The notes below the pieces were generated by a model, which was not told the origin of the DNA, did not search any database, and worked only from the letters and a program-made list of their open reading frames with translations. The translations under genes were made by a program, and so were the position numbers. Source: Aquilaria yunnanensis (taxonomy: Eukaryota > Streptophyta > Magnoliopsida > Malvales > Thymelaeaceae). From it: 64,000 nt of DNA. Location: positions 89,418,893 through 89,482,892 of the forward strand of contig CM077594.1 of the NCBI GenBank assembly GCA_039654915.1. Direction: 5' to 3'. Below are positions 41,915 to 53,524 of this stretch, piece by piece (position 1 is the stretch's first letter; every line of letters begins with the position of its first letter).

Positions 41915-43590
41915 TTAGACATACTATCCCCCATTAACCCTCTAGATATAAGGCACTTCTATCAAAAAAATTAACAAAATTGCCCCTCACTAAACCTTTC
42001 TCTCTCCTTTTAGAAATCCTACCCTTAATGCCGTTGAGGCTGCCACCATCGTCGTTGCCGCCACCGCCACCACTATCATTTTCACCACCACTAGTTCTTC
42101 CGTCATTATTCACATCTATATAAGTGTTAAAAATAAAGATGCAAAGTGTCTAAAGCAATTGGAAAAAGCGTGTGAACAAGTATATATAAATGTCTGAAAT
42201 AATACGTAGATTGTCTGTTCTTTTCAATAACATGCAAACTATTTGTTCTCTGCCAAAATAATATGTAACAGTGTCTGAAGTAATAAGCAAATGTGTCTAA
42301 AAATAATATGTAAAAATGTATAATGCAATATTTGAAAGTGTCTGAAGTAATTTACAAACAATTTATTATTATGAGAAAAAAAGAGGTGTTCGAAGCAATA
42401 AGAAAATATTTGATTAGATATTGAAAAGTATCTAAAGAAATATTTAAAAGTGTCTGAGTCAACATGTAAATAATTTATTCTCTTTAAAAATAACTTTCTG
42501 AAATAATAAAAAAATGTCTGAATAAATGAGTAAACGTGTCTAAAGAAAAATTAAAAAATGTCTTAAGCAATGTACAAATAATTTGTTTCCTTCATAAATA
42601 AATGTAAGCACAAATAATAAAAAGAAGCGTCTAAAAAAATATTTAAAAATGCAGAAAATATATTATTTTTAAATTTAAAAATATCTAAAAGAATAAGGCA
42701 AAGTGTCTTAATGAAATTATAAAAGTGTCTTAACAAAAGTACAAACATGTAAATGAATATGTAAACCCATAAAATTGTAAAAATAGGAGAAAAGGCTTGG
42801 TTGAACAACTTGAAGTAGCAAAAGAAGTGTCGGTTGTCATGGGATACTCCTCCGACCAGATCTCATTGTGAGATCACAACAACAGAGCGATCGATCGATG
42901 GCATGATTCAACGATTCGGAGAATGAATCTCATTTTTTTTTCGATCGTCCATCATTCGTCAATCTCTCCTTCATCCTTCATCGTTCATCTCTACCATAAA
43001 CTAATATCTGTGATAGTCATCCGATCATCCAGGCTGCAAACTCATCTCCATCATGAACTTTCCGTAGGTCGCCTTGACTCGCCATTTGTGGTTCCTTGGC
43101 TTGCTCATGTCATTGTTCGTTTCTTGCCATTCCTTGGCATTCATTTCTTCCCCATTCCTTACCATTCATTTCTCGTTGTTCCTCATCTCGTTGTCCATTT
43201 TTCAACGTCCATTCTTCATCTTGCCATTCCCCATCATGTGTTTCTAGCGATTACAGCTAATCTTGCCATCGCAGCCGTTACCGGAGTAAAAGGAGAAGAG
43301 GTTACCGGCTATCGCAGCATCTAGCAGCAACAATTCCTCATCTTGCCACTGTTTCTCACCATTCCCTGTTAGTCGTTTTTCACAACTGGATCTTGCCGTC
43401 ACAGCCAATCTCACCATCGTAACCGTTACTAGCATAAGGGGAGAAGAGGTTACCAACATCACAAGAGCCACCACTGTCACCAGTGATCGAAGAGCTTATT
43501 GAAGATGACGGCTTAAAGAAGAGCAAAAATTATTTAAGGTGAAGGGTAAATTAGTAAAATCATCCCCTATATCTAATTAGACATATGCTC
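41915..43590. mobile_element. Possible inverted-repeat (MULE-like) element
   Basis: The left arm near 41942-41990 (TAGATATAAGG...AACAAAATTGCCCCTCAC) resembles, inverted, the right arm near 43530-43580 (AGATATAGGGGATGATTTTA...CCCTTCACC on the minus strand). Between them lie a minisatellite and CATTCGTC-type repeats. There is also a direct duplication near 43245-43310 and 43385-43460, both containing GGAGAAGAGGTTACC. Ends are poorly defined. Confidence 0.3.
42120..42770. repeat. Degenerate minisatellite, AAGTGTCTGAAGTAATATG-like units
   Basis: GTGTCTGAAGTAAT, GTGTCTAAAAATAAT and many variants recur about every 20-45 bp across 650 bp, often followed by ATGTAAA or ACAAATAATTT. Units are strongly diverged. 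Confidence 0.7.
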
Positions 43591-43816
43591 ACCATATGTT
43601 TTTATCTATATATATGTATTAAAGGTAAATAGCATATATGGTCCTTGAATTAATATCCATATTGCTAAATCATCTTGCAACTACCAATTCTTACACCAAT
43701 CATTCTCTAACTGTAAAATTGTTGTAATAAACATCCTACCATTAGGTTAGACTGTTAAAAAGTAACGAAATGGACATTTGGTGGGGGTGAAAATACACAG
43801 TTAGCCCTAAAAGTTA

Positions 43817-44038
43817 CTACCTTTGTCCTACATTGTTTGTTCCATTTCATTTTTTTTAACTTAAATTTATTTATATTTATTGCTAAATTTTTCTAAAAAC
43901 ATTATATTTAGAAACTATAAGAATCATAGTTTTTAAATAATTTTTCTAAAATTTTTTTATCAAATAATAATATAAATAAATTTAAGTTAAAGGTAAGTCA
44001 AAAAACTAAAATAAAGCAAACAACATAGGATGAAAAGA
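43817..44038. mobile_element. Stowaway-like MITE flanked by TA
   Basis: The left arm, with TTTGTCCTACATTGTTTG and AACTTAAATTTATTTATATT, pairs inverted with the right arm, which reads TTTCATCCTATGTTGTTTG on the minus strand. TA lies at both outer edges. The TIR start is diverged from the Stowaway CTCCCTCCGT consensus. It is inserted just inside the left MULE arm. Confidence 0.55.
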
Positions 44039-44962
44039 TATTGCCCCAGTTTAGATCTTTTCTTAGTCATTTTCACTCTTCAAAATTAATTAGAAACTCT
44101 AATTGCATAGTAAAAAAATGGTTAATGACAATGAATCAAAGATGATCAAGTTTTTCTGTAGTTACTGCGACAAGATCGTTCCCTATTTAAGTGACAACCA
44201 ACTTCATTATGCTAGCGGCAGCACTTTTATTCTCACTATCAAAAATTCCTTTTCCTACATAGGCTCATTTTTCTTCATCCCCTTGTTATCCTAATGTGTG
44301 CCTTGTCATTGGCTCATTCTAAAATTAAAGCAATCCTCTAGCCATCCAAGCTGCTTAAGCAAGCATCTCATCCCAAAAGAAGCAATTTCTCATCATCACC
44401 AAAATTGAATGGCTCCCTTATATTAAATCACTTTCGATTCATGAAAAACTTATGGGGAAGTTGTGTGACCCTCTTCTTCTTCCTCTTCTTCTTTCTCCTA
44501 CATAAGATCTGCAATATTGCTCTTCCCCACTCCTGAAAATCGTTACCATCTTCCCAGGCATTGCATCGATCCCTTACCTCCTTGGTTTCTTCAACATTAG
44601 TTAAAGGAGCCTAACGTCAAACTAGATCAGTTGAACTTAAAACTCTAAAAAAGGTTGAGAAGATAAACTTCAAATTCTAAAAATTGAAAAAGAACCCAAA
44701 CACATAAACCAAAAAAATAAAATGCAAAAGAATGAAAAAAGAAATATAAGCGAAGATGAGAGAAAATGATGAAATTAAATTTAACAAAAAGAAAAAAAAG
44801 TTAATTGGGTTATGGCAAACCACTTTAGGAATAAAAAAATCAATATTCAAAAAAACAGTAAGCTAATTCCCAAACCTTAAAAGCCCGAGGTGAGTAAAGG
44901 TGGAGGCCAACTAAAATAGCAATGGAAGATTGTTGTAGTTGTTTAAGTGACTTTGTAGCTAA

Positions 44963-45144
44963 TGGCGGAGGGTTAGGCCTCTGCCGATATAGCCTGATGG
45001 TTAGACGCGACTCCCTCTGAGGAGTGTAAATCCCTGAGGTCTTGGGTTCAAGTCCTGATGAGGGACGCCCATTAATGCGCCACAAGGGACAATACTACCA
45101 CGCTGGTCCGCCCACGTGGTCGGCAGAGGCTTAACCCTCCGCCA
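44963..45144 (+). mobile_element. tRNA-like SINE module with 24-bp inverted flanks
   Basis: Polymerase III-like box A (TAGCCTGATGG, 44990-45000) and box B (GGTTCAAGTCC, 45045-45055) sit 45 bp apart, as in tRNA-derived SINEs. Unusually, the unit is bracketed by TGGCGGAGGGTTAGGCCTCT (44963 on) and its inverse (to 45144). A related copy lies inverted at 45188-45335. It does not fold as a full tRNA gene by eye. Confidence 0.6.
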
Positions 45145-45187
45145 TCAAAACGCGCATTTTTGATTTGCTTTGCCGTCTCAGCTCAGC

Positions 45188-45335
45188 GACCACGTGGCCT
45201 CCCGGAGGGCCAGTCGTGGTTGTATTGTCCGCTCTGGTCACTAGGGCGTCCCTTCTCAGGACTTGAACCCTGGACCTCATGGATTTACACTCCTCAGAGG
45301 GAGTCGCGTCTAATCATCAGGCTAAATGGTGGCCT
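45188..45335 (-). mobile_element. Second tRNA-like SINE module, inverted relative to the first
   Basis: Minus strand: TTTAGCCTGATGATTAGACG, then the shared CTCCCTCTGAGGAGTGTAAA, box B GGTTCAAGTCC (complement at 45259-45269), GGGACGCCC, GGACAATAC and finally CACGTGGTC. It shares all these blocks with the copy at 44963-45144, so the two form a head-to-head inverted pair. Confidence 0.6.
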
Positions 45336-45359
45336 GCAGCGGCTTCATCATGTGTCATT

Positions 45360-46110
45360 GTACGGGTAGGGAAAACTTCTGATGAAGGAGAGCACTTTTG
45401 GAGGAGATTCCCCAGTGGAATGTACCTGAAATACTCCAGAAAACACAGGTCAGGAGGTCCTCGGTGTGTATTCCCGGGGAGAAGTTTCCGACGCCCAAGT
45501 CAGTATTTTCAGATAACTGGATTATGTGCTCTTTTGTGTATTCAAAGAGAACTTTTTTCCCTTACCCCCTAGGATGCTTTCTGGGTGTTTTATAAAGGAG
45601 GCGCATAGAAGCCATTTTCCTCTTATGGTCGTTCCAGATCACGACACGTGTCCGGTGGGATGCAATCCCTGCTTTTCCAGGAACGAATGGACGTTTATCT
45701 CAGCAAAAGTTGCCTGGTTGATAGCCTAGGCATTCCGAGAGTGTCGTATCGAGGCGTCCCTCTGATGGCGTGCTCCAGTGATAGCGTGTCAGAATGTACT
45801 TGGGGGACGACTTTTATGGAGAGGTGTCAGATGCTCCTTAAATGCTTTGTTCGTACTTTCCGAGGTTACTCTAACGTTTCGGGGAATGTATTCCCCGAGG
45901 ATGGGTCCTCCGAGGGATACTTCTGTTTCCGAAGAGGGGCTGACCGCTCTACCGAGGTTGGTCCTACCATTTCCTAAGGAAGCGAATTCCCTACATTAGG
46001 CCAGGGGGATCATTCATCCTTCCGACCTCGGCTGGCTGTTTCCCTTTGGCGAAGTCTGTACTCCGTCAGGTCTGGGAGCTCGGCCAGTGATGGGCACCTC
46101 GGCTATCAGT
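45360..46110. other. GC-richer LTR-like filler inside the MULE-like element
   Basis: This stretch is visibly less AT-rich than its surroundings and open in several frames, but translations match nothing I know. TTTCCGACGCCCAAGTCAGT and CCGAGG/CCTCGG motifs resemble LTRs of plant retrotransposons. I read it as transposon sequence carried or hit by the MULE-like element. Confidence 0.4.
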
Positions 46111-46563
46111 AGCATTGTGTCTTTCTTAAGCAAAAAAAGTTTTTGTTTAGGAATTTGCAGTGTCATAATTGGTTTCACTTTTCCAAGTTTAGGGTTTGAT
46201 GAATAGTAAAGAGACTGTGTAGTTGAGGCAGTGGAGGAAAAAAAGGAAGGTGGCCAGAATAGAACAATAGTGAAATGGAAAGGGAAAGGTTTTGGACTCA
46301 AATAGAAAATTTTACTAACTTTTAGGGCTAACTATGTACTTTCCCCTGACCAAATATCCATTCCATTACTTCTTAACATTTCAATTTAATGATAGGACGC
46401 TTACTGCAACAATTTCATAATTAAAAGACAGGAATGTAACAATTGGTAGTTGCGGGATGATTTAGCAACATAGGTATTTGCTGCACTTTAGTAGTTGTAA
46501 CTCAATTGTAGGTTATCGCAAGTAATAAAATTTTGAGAGATTGCATGTTGAACGACAATGAAG

Positions 46564-48141
46564 TAAATTAAGAAATATAAATTATAGATTTTTTAACAAG
46601 AAAAGTATTTGTGCAAAGTGTGAACAAGTTTCGATTAAAACTTAATTTCAAGGAAATAACTAAGGTTAAAGGTTCCACTTTTGGTATATTAGTTATGGTT
46701 AATTTTAGCTCGTTTTGCCACTTAATTGAGATTCACATATAGAAGAGGTCCCAATCAAGAATTTTATAATCAAATTTCAAAATATTAGGCATGAGTTAAT
46801 ATTACCTTTCATTGATCTATTAACGTCAACACTTGCAAATGGTTTCAAATATCCATCATATCAATTTTTGTCTACAACAACTCAAGATTCCAACATAGTG
46901 AATAGAGTCATACGTACTCTATCGAAGGAATCAAGTAGATTTTGTATCAATGATCGACTATGATGAATTAAGACTCCTACTTAACAAGGAGGGTAGCTAA
47001 ATTAATTAAGAAAGTAAGTACTGATAACGTTATGATCCATTTAAATTAGTCATAACCTTTATATCAAAAGCTTTACCCTTTCACCTTAGCAAAAGAAAAA
47101 TTAGTTATAAATGATAAAAGTAAACAATATGTATAAAGATGAAATAAACATAGATTGAAAGATTAAAGTAAGAACAAGAAGAAACCACCTTGAACAAAGT
47201 TTTGGGATTAAAAGATAAAAATAATATCAAAAAATAAAGACTAGCTTTGATACAAGAACTTTAAATTTGTCTAGGAACTATCTTTATTTTGTCTTCCACA
47301 AGTTGCCTATTTATAAAGCTTTGGGGCAAGTGAATAGTAAAGAGTAGTTGGAATATTAAATGGTAGATAAATACAAATCAACAAAAGCGGCTCAAATTTC
47401 TTCTAATTTTTTGACCATCGTACACATTGATTCAGCTCTTCCTCAAAACACAACATTTGTAAATCTCTTCTTTACCATCAAAGTGATGTCTTGATCGCTC
47501 AAAATTGATGCTTATAGTTCAAGTTATGATTTTTCTACCGAAACTGCTATTCAGTATACGACAGAACATATGGTCTCATTTACAACCAGATTTCGGCAAT
47601 AAAATTGATCAAACTGATTATTGGCATTTGAAGTATAGTTAAAGATAAATGTGTTGGCTTTTAGATAGATTTAGAATCACCTAATTCTAACATCCACAAC
47701 TCCATATATGATTTTTCTTGTGTAAGATCACCAAGCATGCGAATGCTGGAACTAATTTTATTTGTGATCTAAATTTAGCCACCTCTATCTCTCAATTGGA
47801 ATGGACCATGAATAAAATATTATAGATGATTAAAGCCCTAATCATTGGTCCAGGAATTATGAGATATTTCTTTTTTATCCACCTACATAAAACTTAGTTA
47901 TTTTGCATATTTTGTAAATATAGATAAACAGTAACTCACATATGAACAATAAATATGTGTATAAGCGATAACCCCTGTATAAACAATGAAATGTAGTAAA
48001 CAGTAACCCCTGCGTATGAACAGTAAAAATGTGTGAATAATAACCTGATGGAATAACTACTCATCTTAGAGAAATTAATCAAACTCAGAGTATATAATAA
48101 TGATTTAAACATTTAATAATTATACACTTATGAGTGTTCAT
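46564..48141 (-). repeat. 3' LTR of the Athila-type element (1578 bp)
   Basis: Same repeat as 57995-59559. The polypurine tract lies immediately inside at 48142-48152. The terminal TG/CA dinucleotide is mutated to TA at the 46564 end. Confidence 0.85.
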
Positions 48142-49430
48142 CATGCCCCCCAACTAGGTTATTGCTAATCCCTAGTAAGTAAAGTGATGTATGAAATAAA
48201 TACTCAGGTTTCATCCAATATTTTCCATAATCAATCACTATACCATAGATCATAAACCATTAAAGTAATGAGCACCAAAATTTTAGTACTAAAAAAAAAT
48301 AAAAATTTCATAATAACTTATTCAGTTCTCAACCACTCGAATAAAGAAAAAGTGTGAAAGATTATGAACTACTAACTGTAATAGGTGTGTAATTGACTAT
48401 CAATAGTGTCTAGAAAATTTCAATAAATCATACCAACATTTGCAACTTATTAGAATAAATTTAATTCAAAACCATCGCTCTTGCAGTTTTTACACTATTA
48501 CACTATAAAAGGGTTTTTTTTTTTGTGCTTTGGCTCAAGCCTTATTTGGAGAACCCTAGTAATATGTAGCCCTTTCCAAAAATGAACATTACTTCTTGTT
48601 GTTTTTTTCTTCTTCTTCTTCTTTTTTTTTCCAACACTTCTTGGTGTTGTTTTTTTCTTTTAAATCAAGCTAAGATATGATTCATTAGAAGTCCCAACAA
48701 CCACATAGTTGGAGTATTCTTTGAAATCTAAAAGACGATCAAAATTTTCACCATGTGTAATTATAATTGTAATTCATATCATAAACATCCGAATTGCTTA
48801 TCAAAGTGAATAAAATTTGACTAAACTATTATATCAAACAAAAATTCAAGCATGTAAGATTTAATGTAGCTAATCATCTCAACAATTTTATCACTAAGCA
48901 TAGAAATTTTCAAGATAGAAAATATAGATTACTTGTAAGTGTGTCATCTTATACGAGTTCGAAAACCTACTGAAAAAAAATGTTACGGCTAACATACCTA
49001 CTAGGATGCATTTTAAGGGTAAAAATACACCTTACTTTGTCATCTTAAACTAATGGCTCTAACTAATGGCTTTAATATTAGCATGAGAAAAACTACCATA
49101 AAAAAAATTCATATGTCAACTATCTCTCCCTCCAACCACATTGATATATTATCCCTAATGTCAAAATATAAACAGATAGAGTAAAGAAGAAGGTACCTAA
49201 AATGACACTTATTGAAAATAAAAATCTCAAAATAATTTAAACCAAAATAAATAAAAATAATAATGCTAATAGTAAAACTAAAAGATAAGCTACTACAAAC
49301 AAATCCACATATCCAGGTTGCTATATTCAACAGTGCTTTCATCACTTGTTAAGATTAATATCCTGTAAAGGAAAAAAAATAACAAAATAAAATGACTAAG
49401 AGGGTAAAGAATACTTATGGAATGGAGCTT
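48142..49430 (-). other. Polypurine tract and non-coding spacer of the Athila-type element
   Basis: GTTGGGGGGCA (minus strand, 48142-48152) is the presumed plus-strand primer tract next to the 3' LTR. The rest is AT-rich, with a T-rich run at 48600-48660, and shows no coding sequence and no env-like frame. Confidence 0.5.
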
Positions 49431-49439
49431 GTTAAGATG

Positions 49440-50034
49440 GACTGTTGTGCCCAATTTATCTGAATTATTGCTAGATCTAGTTTAATAATGAAAGCTTGCA
49501 TTTTATTAAGCAATTCCTCAGGAGCTGATGTAGATATTATGATCCGTCTTGCCGATTCTAAGAGAAATTTCTCCTACACAACTTGATCTATAAAAGATAA
49601 CAAACCTGCAAAGAAAGTGTTAACATTTAATAGTCTAATGGGTTTCTTGTGCATATTAAGTTGGGCCATAGAAGTAATTTGAAAAATTTCTCCCAATGTG
49701 CCAAAACCTCCTAGTAATGCAACAAAAGCATTAGAATTACAAAGTATTTGCAACAAGTGCTCCTGCATATTTGGAACTACTAATCTATCCCCAATTGTTC
49801 CTCCACTGATCCACTTCAAAGGTATAAAAATAATACCCAAAACCTGGCTACCTCCTACATATGCTGCTATTGTTACACCTCCCATCAACCTAACACTACC
49901 TTCCCCATATGCCAAATGTATTTTTCACTTGACCAAGACTCTACCTAAATGTTTTGCTACTTTGAAGAATTTTTCATCCTTTCTAAGGAAAGATCCACAA
50001 AATAAACATGGAATTCTACGAGTTGAGGTTCCCT
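49440..50034 (-). pseudogene. Intronless LOG-like (cytokinin nucleotide phosphoribohydrolase) pseudogene inside the retrotransposon
   Basis: Minus-strand translation matches the plant LONELY GUY family, closest by eye to the LOGL10-like group, which releases active cytokinin base from its riboside monophosphate. Blocks in order: RIPCLFCGSF; FFKVAKHLGRVLV, then a stop codon; KIHLAYGEGSVRLMGG; GGSQVLGII; NAFVALLGGFGTLGEIFQ; AQLNMHKKPIRLLNVNTFF; LLSFIDQVV, then a second stop; SARRIIIS; APEELLNKMQAF; NWAQQ. The catalytic PGGxGTxxE box has lost its Pro (LGGFGTLGE) but keeps the Gly-Gly and final Glu. The copy covers most of the protein (about 200 codons) with no intron, although plant LOG genes are normally split into several exons, so it derives from a spliced mRNA. 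It lies in sense, about 0.9 kb beyond the pol stop and 1.3 kb before the 3' LTR. The antisense frame at 49698-50087 is a shadow. Confidence 0.85.
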
Positions 50035-50957
50035 TAATTTCCGTTATTAACCTTGTGAAAAATGAAAGTAAAAACTTGCATTTGTAGAGATGAAAAGATA
50101 ATACAATGGTAACATCGACATGAGTAGGTATATTATTGTTAGAAGAAATTGAAAATTTAAAAATAATGGTATGTATGTATAGTAGTTGTGATTGTGACTC
50201 ATATTTTCCTCTGGTTTTATGTTCAATAACAGCTTCACGGCCTTCTATAAGTCGAGGATTTGCTTCATATCTAGTTTTCTTACACACTGGCAAATAGAGT
50301 CTTTTAAAGTTAAATTCAAAAGACTATAACGCACTAGTTCTTTACAAAAAATACTCTATAAATCAAGATGTTTGTTTTGCACGAATCCATAAGAATGCGT
50401 CTAAATAGTCAATCAAATATTATCCAAGGACTCCTTAATCAGGTCATTCTTGATGAATTGTATTTTATATTCTCAATTGTTGAACACTATCATTAAAGAA
50501 CGATATCTGGTATTACAAATCCATCGACCATATTTGTGACAAACTTGTAACATTTTTGCCTTTCGCTTTTTAGCTTAAGAGCTTTTGCCTAAGCCAGGTA
50601 TGAAGGACACAAATACATTTGTGATTTCACCAGCTAAATGGACCATAACTTCAATAAATCGATGTACGTTTTCAAGAATGTCTTTGTTCATTAAAACTCT
50701 TAATCTTTTACATCTGGCTTCATAAAGCCTTTTAAGAATATTTATTAGGAAAGAGGGAAATTATTTTTGTAAAGCGGAAAGGAAAGAATTAATTTTTTAG
50801 AAGAAATTGAGAGAGGGAGAGAAAGAAATCAGTTATTATGAAAAACTGCAATAATCAACTTGAGAGTACCGTATTCACCATTTAAATGAGAATAGAACAA
50901 AATAAGAAAGAAAATGAAAAAAAAAACCTATCTAAAAAGAAAAAAAAATATTGAAAT

Positions 50958-52855
50958 TTACTTATCATAATCGTTTTGAGGATCACTGAGATGAACAACT
51001 TCTTTTTGCAAATTATGATTCTCCAAAAATGGTTTAACTCTTTGTCCATTTACTTTAAATACATTACCTTTTTTAAGATTTTCAATGTCAATGACCCCTA
51101 TAAATATAAATATGTTTCATAATAAATGGACTAATTTATCTAGATTTTAATTTCCAAAAAATATATAAAGTCAAGAATTATAAAGTAAAACCTTTTAACC
51201 TACCTGAATTATTTTTCTTAAGATTGTTTTCTCATGAAAATCATTGGTTCTGGCGAAGGATGGCAATGGATAGGATATGGGTAGAATAGTACTAAACCCG
51301 CATCTTATCCATCATGTTTGATACTCAATCTATATCCTATCCACAATCTAACAATTTCACAATTTTAATATTTATATCATATTCATTTTGAGGTGGGCAG
51401 AATTGGATAAAATCCACTTACCCGCTGTATACTTCCATAATAAATAATAATAATACTATAATAAAGTACCATTAAAAATTATTAAAATTGATCTTGCAAA
51501 AAAAATATATATTATTAATAATAAAAACAGAAATCGACTTAGCTATAAATCAATCATAAAGAATTTATCCAAATCAAATTAGTGAATGAACATATACTTA
51601 GTATTAGTACAAGTGTATAACTTTGCGAAAAAAAAAGTGGGAACCGTTCTTAAAGCTTTGCCCTAGCCATCTTGTCTTGGTATTACAATGATACTTAGTT
51701 GCGATTGAAAGTAATTAAGTTAGTTAAGTTGTTTTGTAAACTACTATATTACCCTTAGTGTATATATATACAAGCAGGATATGGGGTAGGTAGACCAAAA
51801 CCCGCATCCTACCCTAATCGACTGGGTATAAAAGAAATAAAATCTACATCCGCTTCAAATCCATTTAATTGTAAAAGAATTCTATCCATCGGGTAGGATA
51901 TAATAGGATATCCGTCGGGGCAAATATCCGTTGAAATCCCTAATTCTAGCTTTATATATTTTCAAATTATCATATGCATCATTTCTTAACTCCTAAAACT
52001 TGCTCATTTGCAATTTGCGCAATACACCGGTATCATCAAGATTTGAATTAAAAGTTTTAATAGTTTAGTAAGCTCTATGTTCAAGTTTCACAGGCAAATA
52101 ACAAGGTTTTCCATAAACTAACCTATAGAAAGACATATCTAATAATGTTTTAAAAGCAGTGCGATAAGCCCAATATGTATCGGTTAGTTTTAAAGAGCAA
52201 TTCTTTTGATTTGTGTTGATTGTTTTTTTCAAGGATTTGTTTGATCTCCCTATTTGCTAGTTCTACTTGTCCACTTGTTTATGGGTGATAAGGGGTGGCA
52301 ACCTTATGTGTGATACCTTATTTTTTTTCAACAAAGATTCAAATTGTCTATTATAGAAATATGTTCCCCCATCATTTATTATGGCCTGAGGAATTCTAAA
52401 TTGACTCAAAATATTTTTCTTTGAAAATTTAAGCACAGTTTTATGATCATTATTTCAACATAAAACTGCCTTTACCTATTTTGAAACACAATCCACTGCT
52501 AGTAAAATGTACATGAATCTAAATGACGTTGAAAATAGTCCTATGAAATCTATCCCCCAACAGTTAAAAATTTCAATCATAATGATAGGAGTCAAAGGCA
52601 TCATGTTTCTTTTTTAGATGGATCTTAGTTTCTGACAATTTTCACAGGCTTTACAAAATGTATGTGCATCTTTGAACAAAGAAGGCTAGTAAAATTTAGA
52701 CTATAAAATCTTTATATTTGTTTTCTTTGACAAAAAATGTCCTCCACATGCTTTGGAATGACAAAATTCAATGACACTATTTACCTCATTCTCAAGTATG
52801 CATCTCCGAAATATCTGATCAGGGCAATATTTAAAAAGATAAGGGTTATCCCAGC
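50958..52855 (-). pseudogene. Integrase and pol C-terminus remnant, split by a hAT MITE
   Basis: On the minus strand from 52855: WDNPYLFKYCPDQIFRRC, then the HHCC zinc-binding block (EFCHSKACGGH ... FCKACENC), then WGIDFIG as the first Asp of the DDE core, then later INDGGTYF with the second. Stops interrupt. A 688-bp MITE (51255-51942) splits the region. Beyond it the frame ends with VNGQRVKPFLENHNLQ and a stop at 50958-50960, a typical pol C-terminus. Confidence 0.8.
51255..51942. mobile_element. hAT-type MITE inserted in integrase (688 bp)
   Basis: The left end GAAGGATGGCAATGGATA pairs with the right end TAGGGATTTCAACGGATA (minus strand). The 8-bp flanks are GTTCTGGC (51247-51254) and ATTCTAGC (51943-51950), two mismatches apart. 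The interior repeats GGATA/TATCC motifs. No coding sequence. Confidence 0.65.
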
Positions 52856-53524
52856 AAAAGTTTTTACCTTATATAAGAATTTCTTCTTATCTTGGACATT
52901 CCAATAGGATGAAATCTATCCTGTCACTAGAAAATTAATAAATTTAGCAAACTAAGGTACTATAGTGATAGAAAATAAAAATTCATCAAGAAAACAATCA
53001 TTTATGGGTGTTGCCTCAATTGATGAATCTATCGTTAGCATTGACAAATGGTCAGTGACAGCATTTTTAATATCTTTCTTATATTTTATCACAATTTTGA
53101 ATTCTTGAAGTAATAAGATCCAGCGTATCAACCTCGGTTTAGCATCTTACTTTGGCATGAGATACCTGATAGTAGAATAGCCAGTGTAAATAATGGTTGT
53201 TGAACTAATTAAATAAGAGCAAAATATGTTCAATGCAAATATTACTACAAGCTGTTCCTTTTCAGTCGTAATGTAATTCATTTATGCATTATTCATAATT
53301 CTACTTACATAATAAATTACATAGCATTTATATTCCTTCCTTTATCCAAAAACAACACCAACAACTTAATTATTAGCATCACATAATACCTTAAAAGGCA
53401 TGGATTGGTCAGGGGATTGCATGATTAGAGAGGATGTTAGAAGGCTAATTAACTTATCGAAAGAATTTTGGCATTCATGAGTCCATTCAGATAAAGCATT
53501 TTTTGCAAGATCATTGCAAAAAGG

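Larger units (their letters stand above)
43617..46490. mobile_element. MULE-like element with ~180-bp terminal inverted repeats
   Basis: The segment at about 43660-43815 matches, inverted, the segment at about 46320-46475. Shared blocks include GCTAAATCAT, GCAACTACCAATT, AAATTGTTG and AGTTAGCCCTAAAAGTTA. TIRs of this length are typical of Mutator-like elements. The interior holds a MITE, an inverted SINE-like pair and GC-richer, LTR-like sequence (45360-46110), with no intact transposase. Exact ends and duplication were not resolved. It abuts the Athila-type 3' LTR. Confidence 0.6.

Noticed and set aside
44987..45060. Possible functional tRNA gene
   Set aside because: Box A and B motifs are present, but I could not fold an acceptor stem and the unit occurs as an inverted, diverged pair, so it fits a SINE-like repeat.
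45160..45999. Series of overlapping plus-strand ORFs suggesting a gene
   Set aside because: They are in different frames, lack known motifs, and lie in GC-richer LTR-like DNA within a MULE-like element.
49698..50087. 129-codon plus-strand ORF
   Set aside because: It is the antisense shadow of the LOG-like pseudogene.
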